From Laguncularia racemosa (Eukaryota; Streptophyta; Magnoliopsida; Myrtales; Combretaceae): 64,000 nt of DNA. The stretch covers positions 1 to 64,000 of the forward strand of contig JBBMOL010000302.1 in assembly GCA_037954665.1 (NCBI GenBank), written 5' to 3'. Below are positions 55,203 to 64,000 of the stretch, one piece after another (position 1 is the first letter of the stretch; each line of letters starts with the position of its first letter). The position numbers and the translations under genes are program-made. The notes under the pieces were generated by a model, which saw nothing but the letters and a program-made list of their open reading frames with translations, was not told the origin of the DNA and did not search any database.

Positions 55203-56107
55203 AGTTGTAGACTCCCGTATGTTGATCCTCAAAACAATTTGATTCAAGGGTACACACTCCACTACTACACTTCCCTAAACTCCACACAATAGCAACTACA
55301 AAAGACAAACAAACAAACCCACTTAATGTTATAATTATATTATTGCAACTCACGTGTAATACTCTTCTCCACAATACGTCACAACAACACGATGCAAAAA
55401 AATTAATTTCCAAAAATCACTCCACGGCAACACACAAGCAACAACAACAATGATGATGTGTTACTTCCACGGCAACAACAAGATGGATAATAATTACAAG
55501 TAGACTTCCACTTCCACGGCAAATAATGATAACAAAGGACTAATATGTGACTTTCCACAAATGAATTCTGAATTCCACAATAGGCAACAACTTTCAATTT
55601 GAAATTCAAACAACTTCACTTATTGCAAACCTTCCTCAATTGGTAACAATGAATTCAAATTCAAATAGCAATCATTAACTCCCACAACTTAATTGCATAT
55701 GTTTGAATTCAAATAATTCCTTACTAATCAAAACTCAATGCAATCTACAAATTGTACTCCACTAATTCAGAATTACACAATGAAAATCAAAACAACAAAC
55801 TACACATCCTCCTCCATGCCACAACAAGCCACGGTAAGGATTTTGGTAAGTTTTGCAAGTTCCAAAAAATTGTTGAAGTAAACAACACTTTATACTTCTG
55901 CCCTTCTACGTAAATTAGTGATCACAAAATGATGCAACAACCTTCCCAAAACAACTCCAACAAACAGCAAAATAAACTCCAAGACAAGGTAATTTCACAA
56001 GCTCAAAACCACAACAATCAATACGATTACGATTTCCACTAAAACAATCCTAATGGATGATTAAATCCACGAAATCAAATGAAACCAATTCCCTTCTCTC
56101 AACCTGA
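55203..56107 (-). other. Leader of element H
   Basis: Between primer site and gag start; on the plus strand rich in ACAACAA and CCACGGCAAC. No coding signal. Confidence 0.6.
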
Positions 56108-56119
56108 GCTCTGATACCA
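56108..56119 (-). other. Primer-binding site of element H
   Basis: GCTCTGATACCA, exact reverse complement of TGGTATCAGAGC, 6 bp inside the LTR edge at 56,126. Confidence 0.9.
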
Positions 56120-56125
56120 AAAAGA

Positions 56126-57130
56126 TGATGTTCCTAATTCCACTTAGAAGCATAATTAAAAGACTTAAGAAAAAACAATCTCAAGTCAAGGTAAAACCGA
56201 ATCCACAAGGGCAAAATTCACGTGAACACTAGTGAAGATGTAAAGAATTCCAAATGCTCAAAGATATAATTGTAATACCAAAATGATAATCTCTTCTAAT
56301 AACACCCTAATCACATATAATCCACGAAAATAATCCACAAATTCAAAAGAAAACCCCAATTCCAAGGACTCCTTTCTAATAGTGAAAAACACGTTTTCAA
56401 GGGAATTCTCAATGATGATTCGAATTCAATTGCAAGGGACCTTAAATAAACACAAGAATTCATCAACAATAATAAGTAATTCTGACCAAGAACTATCTCA
56501 ATTCAACCCTAGATATGACACACTAGAGAAGAAAAGAAATCACAACAAAATGAAATTGATACAACTCACAATTTCAAGGTGTTGCACTCGCCACAATTTC
56601 AACTCTTGGGATTGAAATTGATAAGAGTCTAATGACAATTAGGAACCCTAATTCTCACGTGAAGAAGAAGTGTATAATCTGCAAAATATGGCCTCCAAAC
56701 CCTCTCTTAAGCAAGTATTTATACTTGTTACTCCTAGGGTTAAAAATTGATCAAAATTACAAGTTTGCCACTTTTAAGGTGGCTAACCCTAAATGAAAAT
56801 TACAAAGAAATAAAAGTGTCCCAAAACCAAAATACAACCAAAATAGTTCAATAAAAAATTACAAGATACAAAATAACATAAGTCTTCATGATCCAATGCC
56901 TCGGAATAGAGAACAATCGTAGCGGGTCTTTGATTGTTATCCTGAAAAATGTTCTGTGTCCAACTAAAGTTGTGGGACATTTTGGCATCCCATGGAGAAT
57001 TATAATTGTACCTGTAAGATTATTCTCAAATTTTATTAGAAATAAAGACATAAGGTAAAATATGAGCAATTTGGATCATCATCCAAATTGGGTTCTGAAA
57101 AGGTTAACAGTGTCAGAAAGTTTCCCATCA
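56126..57130 (-). repeat. 5' LTR of element H
   Basis: 1,005 bp, TGATGTTCC to TTTCCCATCA; partner of 46,065-47,068. Its palindromic TATA at 56,710-56,729 has one arm mismatch (ACTTGTT). Confidence 0.9.
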
Positions 57131-57481
57131 ATGAAAGTGTCCCAAAAGAAAGATTACAACATAATAGTCCAAAGAAATAATTACAAATAAAAATAGTCTC
57201 CATCATGTTAGCTCTTCCATAGGATTCGTCGGCCCAACTCATTATCGGTTTAGGTCGGTCCATGGATAACCCACAAGCTGAGTCTTAGTGAGTTTATCCA
57301 TCACCCTATAAAGCATGATAAGTGTGCCTGTCGGAATATACAATACATGAATAAAAGAAAAGAGGTCAGTAAACAAATAATTTCGAGGTCGATGTGCTCA
57401 AAATGGGTCCTCATCGCCAAGATTTGAAATCATTTAACTCTTGCCCTAATGATAGGTCTTAACAGATTTTGATTCCTATCA

Positions 57482-58075
57482 ACTAAAGTCCTTTACAAAC
57501 TTCCCATAGAAACTTGCTAGACCATGAAAACTTCTTAACTCACTTGCATTCCTTAGTGTAGGCCAGTCCCTAATTGCCTTCACCTTGTCTTCATTCACCT
57601 TTATTCCTTATGAACTTACAACAAATTTAAGAAAAACAATGGATTCCATACAAAAATTGCACTTCTACAAATTAACATATAATTTATTTTCCCTTAAAAC
57701 ACTCAAAACAACTTGCAAGTGTTTAACATGGTCATCCAAATTTTTGTTGTACACTAAAATATCATTAAAGTAGACTACAACAAATTTTCCAATGAAAGAA
57801 TGCAAAGCATGACTCATTAGACTCATAAAGGTGCTGGGTGCATTGGTTAAGCCAAATGGCATGACTAACCACTTATATAACCCATATTTTGTCTTAAAAG
57901 AAAATTTCCATTTATCACCTTCCTTTATTCAAATTTGATGATAACCACTTTTTAAATCAATTTTAGAAAACAGACATGAGCCATACAACTCATCAAGCAT
58001 ACCATCTAACCTTGGAATAGGATATCTATACTTGATGCTGATCTTGTTGATGGCTCGACAATCAACACACATGTG
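57482..58075 (-). pseudogene. Reverse transcriptase of element G (main part)
   Basis: CVDCRAINKISIKYRYPIP begins the palm; then SKIDLKSGYHQI, KTKYGLYKWLVMPFGLTNAP and VVYFNDILVYNKNLDDH. The catalytic motif is YFND instead of YFDD, the first Asp changed to Asn (GAT to AAT), which should abolish polymerase activity. It ends within SFHGLASFYGKFVKD, where LTR R begins. The conserved residues just before CVDC are missing next to the inserted LTR. Confidence 0.8.
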
Positions 58076-58867
58076 CTATGTTTTGATGTGCCTTACTAAT
58101 TGAATTGCAAATACATCCACAAATGGCGTGATTAACAACACACCTATGATCCTTAATTCACGTGGATTCAAAGGCGTTGATGCTAAATTGAGATGAAGAA
58201 CAATGCAATTGTATATGTAGTAATGGATAACAATATAATTGAATTAGAATTCCACTCAAATCAAAGTGATTCAAATCTGAAATGGATGAACCCTAATTCT
58301 CATGGAGAACAACAAATAACTAAACAAATTGCACCTAGATATGATGCACTAAATACAATTTGAAACAATAAGAGAAAGATTGATGTTGCTCACAATCTTC
58401 TCAAGTTAATCTCGGCACAATTTCACTTGTGAAATTGATAAGAGAATTTTTGAAAGCAAGGATCCCCCTCATAGCAAAAGTGTGTAATTTTAGATGTTAA
58501 AAAAAACTCCCTCAAAACCAAACTTAGCAAGTATTTATACTTGCTCCAATTAGGGTAAAATAACACAACAAATTACAAATAAGCCACAAGTGGCCGGTTC
58601 TTAGAACAACAAATTACAAGTACAAATGGTCTTCAAGTGGCCGGTTCTTCACTTCAATTGAACATATTGTGGACCGGTGGAGTTAAGTCCAAGAATGTCC
58701 CCAATTTGATCTTTAGTGCATTTTATTCGCCATCCTGTAAAAACCGATAAATGTACCTGCTAAAGTGTAAAGATAAACATTATTAGATAAATATGGCAAT
58801 ATGTGGATTTTTGGGCTCATGCATCCAATTCGGTTTCCCCACTATTAAAACCATAGGGCTGATTCCC
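58076..58867 (-). repeat. Solo LTR inside RT of element G
   Basis: About 790 bp, TGCTATGTTTTG to CTGATTCCCA. Flanks ACATG and TCATG share 4 bp. Contains the palindromic TATA AGCAAGTATTTATACTTGCT (58,526-58,545), so it belongs to the same broad group as the H and K LTRs though otherwise diverged. Confidence 0.7.
58526..58545 (-). promoter_or_regulatory. Palindromic TATA box in solo LTR 58,076
   Basis: Identical 20-mer to 45,960 and 46,650 in a clearly diverged LTR, which suggests conservation of the motif itself. Confidence 0.6.
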
Positions 58868-60000
58868 ATCATGTTCCATCTTTCTTGGGAACCAAAAGCA
58901 TAGGAACTGAACATGGGCTAGGACTTTCCCTCACAAATCCCTTTTGCACTAGCTCATCCTCCTACCTTTGAATCTCTTTTATCTCTTCTGGATTGGCTCT
59001 ATAAGTGGGTCTATTAGGGATTGATGACCCTGGGATGAAGTCTATCCAATGTTCAATACCTCTTAGAGGGGGTAATCCATTTGGAATGTCTTTAGGAATT
59101 AAATCTTCAAATTCCTGCAGTAAAGACATAACTACGCTGGGCAAAGAGAAGTTAAGATCGTTAGCAAAAAAATAGACATCCTTGTACAAAAGTACAAGTA
59201 ATTGTTACCTCGCCAACATAGCTCTCTTAATCTCTCCTTTTGTAGCAAAAGCACTCACTTTCTTACTGCTCTCTTCATTGCTTTTCCCACTCTTTTGTAC
59301 ACACTCACTCTTTTTATTACTCTCTTTGTTTTCTTGTGTACTCACTTTATTTTCTCTCAATTTGCACTCTTTCACTATCCTAACTTGATCCTCATATGCC
59401 TCCAAAGGTTTGAGAGGTGTTAGCATAATGAGTTGGTTATTCATTACAAGTTTATACACATTCTTGTACCCATCATGAGTGACCTTCCTATTAAATTGCC
59501 ATGGACACCCCAAAAGGAGATGTCCAGCATGCATTGGTACTACATCACAAAGAACCTCATCCTTATAGTTGCCAATGGAAAATGCAACTACAACCTACTT
59601 TGTTGCCTTAACTTCACCACATTCATTTAACCATTGCAGCTTATATGGTTTAAGATGCTTCGGTGTAAGTAGATGCAATTTCTCAACCATTAAAGAACTT
59701 ACAACATTGGTGCAACTACCATTATCAATAATCATGTTACATACCTTACTACTCACATGGCACCTAGTATAAAAGATGTGCTCATGCTGTTCCTCATCAG
59801 CATCTTCCTTAGGTTGTATGTTTAGAGCACACTTAGTAACCAACATCTCTCCTTTCACAGGACCCTCTATATTAACATCACTACATTCTTCCAATGGTGG
59901 CATCTCTTCCTTAGTTGAACTGACATTCTCTATATCACCATTATCTAAAACAACCATAACCCTCTTGTTTGGACACTGAGATGCAATGTGCCCCAATCTT
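58868..60000 (-). pseudogene. Protease, linker and RT start of element G
   Basis: From the right: PNKRVMVVLDNGD after the zinc knuckle, ENVSSTKEEMPPLEE, HIFYTRCHV, the active-site loop IIDNGSCTNVVS (near 59,720), a stop at about 59,595, then HAGHLLLGCPWQFNRKV (59,480-59,534). A Lys/Ser/Glu-rich linker (59,205-59,400) leads, after a stop, to LYKDVYFFANDLN and FEDLIPKDIPNGLPP (59,070-59,110) and VPKKDGT (58,880), where the LTR interrupts. The loop has Asn after Asp (DNGS). Confidence 0.78.
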
Positions 60001-60825
60001 TAACACCTAAAACACTTAATATTATGTGATCTGTAGAAGATTTAAGTTCACTTTTACCTTTAGGATAGACAATTAGTTCCTTAGCCTTTGTATCCTCCTT
60101 TTGCTTAGACACATCCTTGCTATTCTTCCAGATTGTCTTCCCTAAAGAGCTAGAAGCGAAGCCATACCTAAAGGTGCCCTTAGACTTTAATTGCCTCTCT
60201 ACCTTGATAGCTTTATGTAATAATTCCTCCATCTCCACATAATGATGAGACTCCACAACATCAACTATCTCTCTATTTAGGCCATTAACAAATCTAGCAA
60301 TTTTTGCCTTACAATCTTCTTCTACGTTAGCCCTAATCATAGCTATCTCCATCTCTTTGTAATAATCCTTAACACTTAGGAAACCTTGAGTCATCCCCTA
60401 CAACTTTCTATACAAGTCCCTATAGTAATGACTAGGTATAAACCTTTTTCTCATTACTACCTTCATCTCTTCCCATCACCTAATAGGTCTCTCACTAATT
60501 CTTTGCCTACTAACCAGAAGTTGATCCCACCCAATGCTAGCATAATAAGTGAACTCAACTACTACTAGTTTAACCTTCTTCTCGAAATAAGTATGCCAAT
60601 CAAATACATGTTCTACCTTTCTTTCTCACTCCAAATACAACTCAGGATCATTATTCCCTTGAAAAGTAGGGATTATCATCTTAATGCTTCCCAAATTACT
60701 ATCTTGTCTCTGAACAACTCTTTTACCACTCCTAGAACTAGTCACATCAATATCAGACTCCTCATCTTCCCTTTCCTCATCTATGCTCCTTCGGAAAGAC
60801 TTATGCTTAGAAGGAGATTCAAGAT
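60001..60825 (-). pseudogene. Gag of element G, cut at its start by element F
   Basis: Minus strand from 60,825: ESPSKHKSFRRSIDEER, IIPTFQGNNDPELYLE, MRKRFIPSHYY-type block near 60,440, then 59,945-60,394 with SVKDYYKEMEIAMIRANVEE, KIARFVNGLNREIVDVVE and the zinc knuckle IKCFRC-stop-RLGHIASQC near 60,000. The stop is TAA, consistent with a former CAA. The residues before ESPSK come from the LTR of F. Confidence 0.78.
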
Positions 60826-61675
60826 TGATACGAACCACGCCAACCTGTGACGAAACCCAATACCAATACGTTCGGAAATTCGTTACCTAAGACGCCCAAA
60901 CACCTAAAGTGGAAACCGCGACCCGTTGTCTATAAGCGAGACAAGAACCTTGGTATAATGTGAAGACGCCACAATCGGGATGAAAGACCGATTGATAAGT
61001 CAGGTTGAACGCCACGGAAATAAAATCCGATAAGTTCTAGTTAGTTCTTGAAGAACCAAGAGAGGAGCCTCTCAAAGATGTTTAATGTTCTAAGATGTAT
61101 GTTCTATCCATGTGTTCTAACCCTAGGAGCTTATATTAGGGTTTACAATGCGTAACATTAAAGCCTAAAACGACATAACTTAGATAAGTTACGTAAAAAA
61201 CACAAAAACAGAACAAGAAAGCCGGCGGTGTAAACATGAAGGCCGGCGGCATTGGAATGAAGGCTGGCGGCCTTGAGCCGGTCTTGAAGAGATACATGGC
61301 CGTATACTTCTAGACGTGTATCTTTTTGTGGATTTGCTTGACTCCATACACGGCTGTGCTTTTTAGCCGTGTGTTTGGCCGTGTATGATTCTATGCAATC
61401 TTGAGATTCCTACACGGCCGTGCCTTGAAAATACACGCCCTCTTTATCCCGTGTCCAGTGTGACCTATACAAGAGCAAGGGTCTTCCTATGGTTGTTCCA
61501 ATCCGTTCCAACTTCATAATTGCTTCAATCCTTTCCGGCTTCATGGACATCTTTTATCAACCCGTTAAGTGCTTCCTTGAGTCGTTTCGCTCGACTTCTT
61601 GTGATCAGTCCAAGCGGCACTTCAAGAGGATCCACATTCCTTCTTCCAGCTTGACTCTCATCATGGATCTCATCA
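60826..61675 (-). repeat. 3' LTR of element F
   Basis: 850 bp, TGATACGAACCACG to GATCTCATCA on the plus strand. Minus strand: purine tract AAGAGGAGGGGAA (61,676-61,688) then TGATGAGATCC. Same family as LTRs at 135, 4,562, 19,694, 25,384 and 40,048. Carries ACACGG/CCGTGT palindromes (61,290-61,440) and a GGCCGGCGGC cluster (61,220-61,285). Confidence 0.92.
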
Positions 61676-61968
61676 TTCCCCTCCTCTTGAAAAGGATTTA
61701 TCCTCAAATCATCACCTACATCAAAAGGACTCAGATCAGTAACATTAAATGTGTCACTTACTTGATACTCACCAGGCAAATCTATCTTGTATGCATTATC
61801 GTTGATGCGCTCAAGAACTTAAAATGGTCCATCGCCTCTAGGAAGTAGTTTAGATCGACGCTGCACGGGAAACCGCTCTTTGCGCATGTGAACCCAAACC
61901 CAATCTCCAGGTTCAAAGACAGTTTGTCGACGACCCTTGTTGGCTTGTTTCACATACTGCTCTGTTCT
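61525..61968 (-). pseudogene. Post-integrase region and basic pol tail of element F
   Basis: After integrase and a TGA stop: WVWVHMRKERFPVQRRSKL, then GPF-stop-VLERINDNAYKIDLPGEY, DTFNVTDLSPFDVGDDLRIN, EEGND, and from the LTR edge at 61,675 EIHDESQAG and ITRSRAKRLKEALNGLIK to the stop at 61,525. About 50 codons therefore lie inside the LTR. No canonical chromodomain is seen. CRM-type chromoviruses are known to have a pol C-terminus overlapping the LTR, so CRM affinity is possible but unproven. Confidence 0.78.
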
Positions 61969-62541
61969 TCACTCAATGTTTAGCCTTGCCTTCTCATGGA
62001 TCTGTTTAATAAATTTGGCCTTCTTCTTGCCATCTAAATTAACATACTCAGAAACAGGCAAAGGTGATAAATCCAAAGGAGTTAGTGGATTAAAACCATA
62101 CACAATCTCAAAAGGAGTAAATTTAGTAGCAGAATGCACTGTACGGTTATAAGCAAATTCAACATGCGGCAAACAATCCTCCCAACTTTTAATATTCTTT
62201 TTAATTATAGCCCTCAACAAGGTAGATAAAGTTCGATTTACTACCTCAGTTTGACCATCAATCTGTGGATGACAAGTAGTAGAAAACAATAACTTAGTTC
62301 CTAACTTAGCCCACAAGGTCTTCCAAAAGTAGCTCAAGAACTTAGCATCCCTATCTGATACAATTGTTCTAGGCATACCATGCAATCGCACAACTTCCCT
62401 AAAGAATAAATTAACAATATTACAAGCATCATCCGTTTTGTGACAAGGAATGAAATGTGCCATTTTAGAGAATCTATCAACAACTACAAAAATAGAATCT
62501 CGACCATGTTTAGACCTGGGTAAACTTAATACAAAATCCAT
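61969..62541 (-). CDS. Integrase catalytic core of element F
   Basis: Open 190-codon frame. Core motifs: MDFVLSLPRS (Asp2), IFVVVDRFSKMAHF, VSDRDAKFLS (Asp63), HPQIDGQTEVVNRTL (Glu99), giving D,D-35-E spacing as in active integrases, which insert element cDNA into the host genome. It continues through the ENWxxxLPHVEFAYN-like segment (KSWEDCLPHVEFAYN) and FEIVYGFNPLTPLDL. The ATG is internal to pol; a TAG (former TGG by comparison with D) separates it from the upstream frame, and a TGA ends it at 61,969. Confidence 0.88.
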   Translation of the reverse strand: MDFVLSLPRSKHGRDSIFVVVDRFSKMAHFIPCHKTDDACNIVNLFFREVVRLHGMPRTIVSDRDAKFLSYFWKTLWAKLGTKLLFSTTCHPQIDGQTEVVNRTLSTLLRAIIKKNIKSWEDCLPHVEFAYNRTVHSATKFTPFEIVYGFNPLTPLDLSPLPVSEYVNLDGKKKAKFIKQIHEKARLNIE

Positions 62542-62553
62542 AGAAATATCTAC

Positions 62554-63249
62554 CTAAGGCTCATGAGGAATGGGAAGTGGGGTGTAAAACCCTTGAGGTT
62601 GGACTCTAGATTTCGCTTGCTTACACGTAACACATCGCTCACAAATCCTCTCAACATCTCGTTTCATGTGAGGCCAATAGAAGTGTTCATGCAATATCCC
62701 TAAGGTTTTGGCTACTCCAAAGTGTCCCATTAAACCTCCTCCATGAGACTCCCTCACTAATAATTCTCTTAAAGAACAATTTGGAATGCATAGTTTATTC
62801 TCCCTAAACAAGAATCCTTCATGCTTATAAAATTTACCATGCCCACTCTTCTCACAATGCACATACTCCTCACAAAAATCTCGATCAATAGCATATAATT
62901 CCTTAATGTGCTCAAAACCAAGCAGTCTAGAACTAAGAGTAGAAATAAGAGTATACCTTCTAGAAAGTGCATCAACCACGACATTCTCTTTACCTTGCTT
63001 GTAGTGGATGACATATGGAAATGTTTCGATGAACTCCACCCAACGAGCTTGCCTCTTGTTCAGCTTATGTTGCCCCTTTAAGTACTTCAAAGATTCATGA
63101 TCAGTGTGGATCACGAACTCTTTTGGCCACAGGTAGTGTTGCCACGTCTCCAAGGCTCGAACCAATGCATATAAATCCTTGTCGTAAGTAGGGTAGTTCA
63201 AGGTTGCCCCACTTAGCTTCTCACTAAAGAATGCAATCGGTCTTCGCTC
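62554..63249 (-). CDS. RNase H and integrase zinc-binding domain of element F
   Basis: Open frame from just after the TAG at 63,250 (ERRPIAFFSEKLSG). RNase H blocks: YPTYDKDLYALVRALETWQ, FVIHTDHESLKYLKG (catalytic Asp in HTDH) and YKQGKENVVVDALSRRY. Then the H2C2 region: HGGGLMGHFGVAKTL, HFYWPHMKRDVERICERC and VTCKQAK, which binds zinc ahead of the integrase core. It ends at a TAG after PIPHEP. Active residues look intact; only the flanking stops break pol. Confidence 0.87.
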   Translation of the reverse strand, partial: ERRPIAFFSEKLSGATLNYPTYDKDLYALVRALETWQHYLWPKEFVIHTDHESLKYLKGQHKLNKRQARWVEFIETFPYVIHYKQGKENVVVDALSRRYTLISTLSSRLLGFEHIKELYAIDRDFCEEYVHCEKSGHGKFYKHEGFLFRENKLCIPNCSLRELLVRESHGGGLMGHFGVAKTLGILHEHFYWPHMKRDVERICERCVTCKQAKSRVQPQGFYTPLPIPHEP

Positions 63250-64000
63250 CTACATAAGCACTGCTCCAATACTTAATCCCGAGGCATCACACTCAATTTC
63301 AAACATTTTAGCAAAGTTAGGTAAAGCAAGTAATGGCGCCTGAGTCAGCTTATTTTTAAGCGTCTGAAAGGCCTTCTCTTGTTGCTCTCCCCATTTGAAC
63401 CCCACGTTCTTCTTAATTACCTCAGTAAGTGGTGCAGCAATGGTGCTGAAATCCTTCACAAATCTCCTGTAAAAACTCGCTAGTCCATGGAAGCTCCCCA
63501 CATTACTTACATTGGTTGGACTAGGCCATTCTTGGATCGCACGAACCTTTTCTTCATCAACCTGTATTCCCTGTGCACTAACAGCAAAACCAAGAAACAC
63601 AAGTTTGTCTATGCAAAAAGTGCACTTCTTGAGGTTAGCATATAATTTTTCCTTTCGAAGCACTTCTAAAACATCACTCAAGTGAGATATATGATCTTCC
63701 AAACTCTTGCTGTAAATGAGGATATCATCAAAAATAAACAACCACAAATTTTCCAATAAAAGTCCTCAAAACATGGTTCATAAGTCTTATAAAAGTACTA
63801 GGTGCATTAGTTAAACCGAAAGGCATTACTAACCACTCATACAATCTATATTTTGTTTTGAATGTAGTTTTCCATTCATCACCTTCTTTCATTCTAATTT
63901 GGTGATATCCACTTTTCAGATCAATTTTGGAAAAGACACTAGACCCATGTAACTCGTCTAACATATCATCTAAGTGAGGAATAGGATGACGATACTTTAC
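63250..64000 (-). pseudogene. Reverse transcriptase of element F (partial, to window edge)
   Basis: From the right edge: MLDELHGSSVFSKIDLKSGY, KTKYRLYEWLVMPFGLTNAP, then a 1-bp insertion in the T-run at about 63,733 that splits the catalytic YFDD block (second frame reads LFIFDDILIYSKS). The thumb and connection follow: CTFCIDKLVFLGFAVSAQG, SFHGLASFYRRFVKDFS, and the first RNase H block FEIECDASGLSIGAVLM ending in TAG at 63,250, where D has TGG. Upstream RT, protease and gag are outside the window. Confidence 0.85.

Larger units (their letters stand above)
46065..57130 (-). mobile_element. Gag-protease element H, split by Athila C
   Basis: Two near-identical LTRs (46,065-47,068; 56,126-57,130) and a perfect duplication ATGAA (46,060-46,064; 57,131-57,135). 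Internal minus-strand order: primer site, leader, gag with zinc knuckle, protease, short pol tail, polypurine tract, LTR. No RT, RNase H or integrase. Athila C lies in the gag/protease region, and a 330-bp stretch of H is present on both sides of it. Confidence 0.85.
45524..57481 (-). repeat. K-type LTR R, split by element H
   Basis: Minus-strand LTR starting TGATAGGAATC at 57,481, continuing to 57,131, interrupted by H, resuming at 46,064 and running to about 45,524, where its 3' end is lost. The H target duplication ATGAA joins the two parts exactly. It inserted into RT of element G at 57,482. Confidence 0.75.
57482..60825 (-). mobile_element. Ty3/gypsy element G, pol truncated by LTR R
   Basis: Minus-strand gag, protease and RT; RT is cut at 57,482 by LTR R, an LTR (58,076-58,867) interrupts RT near its start, and chromovirus F cuts off gag at 60,825. 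No LTR of its own is in the window. Same lineage as P and D by gag and protease motifs. Confidence 0.75.
60826..64000 (-). mobile_element. Chromovirus-like Ty3/gypsy element F, 3' half
   Basis: Minus-strand pol and 3' LTR of an element whose 5' half lies beyond the right edge. Inserted in gag of element G. Best-preserved pol in the window: only a few stops and one 1-bp frameshift over about 2.4 kb. Confidence 0.9.

Noticed and set aside
59182..59423. Plus-strand Leu/Phe/Ser-rich frames near 59.2-59.4 kb
   Set aside because: Antisense of the lysine/serine-rich protease-RT linker of element G.
61676..61968. Canonical chromodomain at the end of F integrase
   Set aside because: The sequence after GEYQVSDTFNVTDLSPF lacks the aromatic-cage pattern of a chromodomain; only the short basic tail is present.

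Overview
This window is nuclear DNA from a flowering plant, probably a eudicot (species not determinable from sequence). It comes from a gene-poor, repeat-rich compartment such as pericentromeric heterochromatin. Almost everything that can be identified is LTR retrotransposon, mostly Ty3/gypsy: Athila-type elements with tRNA-Asp-like primer sites (TGGCGCCATTGCCGGGGA), and chromovirus-like elements with initiator-Met-type primer sites (TGGTATCAGAGC). There is also one Ty1/copia-like solo LTR. I found no convincing cellular gene, tRNA, rRNA or CRISPR array. Many stretches (about 1-11.8 kb, 19.8-20.4 kb, 24.5-31.1 kb) look like unpolished long-read sequence with inflated homopolymers, and 14,710-15,209 is exactly 500 N.

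Left part. An Athila-type element on the minus strand (1-10,675) is split by a chromovirus (135-5,321) and sits next to a truncated LTR (10,676-11,534). A gag-protease-only element (11,809-14,709) runs into the N gap. After the gap the gag/protease of a minus-strand gypsy element (15,210-17,524) is interrupted by a four-level nest: gag-protease element II (target duplication ATTGA at 17,525 and 33,018), carrying Athila A (from 17,700), carrying chromovirus D (19,694-26,132). The interrupted element resumes at 33,023 with leader, primer site and LTR (33,580-34,005), and a second pol tail abuts that LTR.

Middle part (34-46 kb). This is clean, AT-rich sequence with solo or truncated LTRs, several with perfect 5-bp target duplications: copia-like 37,292-38,731 (CAAGT), chromovirus 40,048-40,887 (AGTTT), and an LTR at 42,285-44,963 (GGTTG) that itself holds an Athila-type solo LTR (CTAAT). 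Four unassigned stretches lie between them.

Right part. A minus-strand gypsy element (57,482-60,825) was hit by an LTR (45,524-57,481), which was hit by gag-protease element H (46,065-57,130, duplication ATGAA), which was hit by Athila C (47,822-53,731). Chromovirus F (60,826 to the window end) inserted into its gag. F has the best-preserved pol: reverse transcriptase, RNase H, and integrase with D,D-35-E.

How the parts work together. None of these copies looks able to move alone. Three features recur: gag-protease elements that lost RT, RNase H and integrase but kept the pol tail; two Athila copies with the same internal deletion and damaged 3' ends; and LTRs with internal sequence on both sides, suggesting past tandem elements. 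The chromovirus pol frame continues into the 3' LTR, so each LTR carries a short basic coding tail. No complete new system such as a defence, biosynthetic or regulatory locus was seen; the novelty here is in element architecture and junctions.
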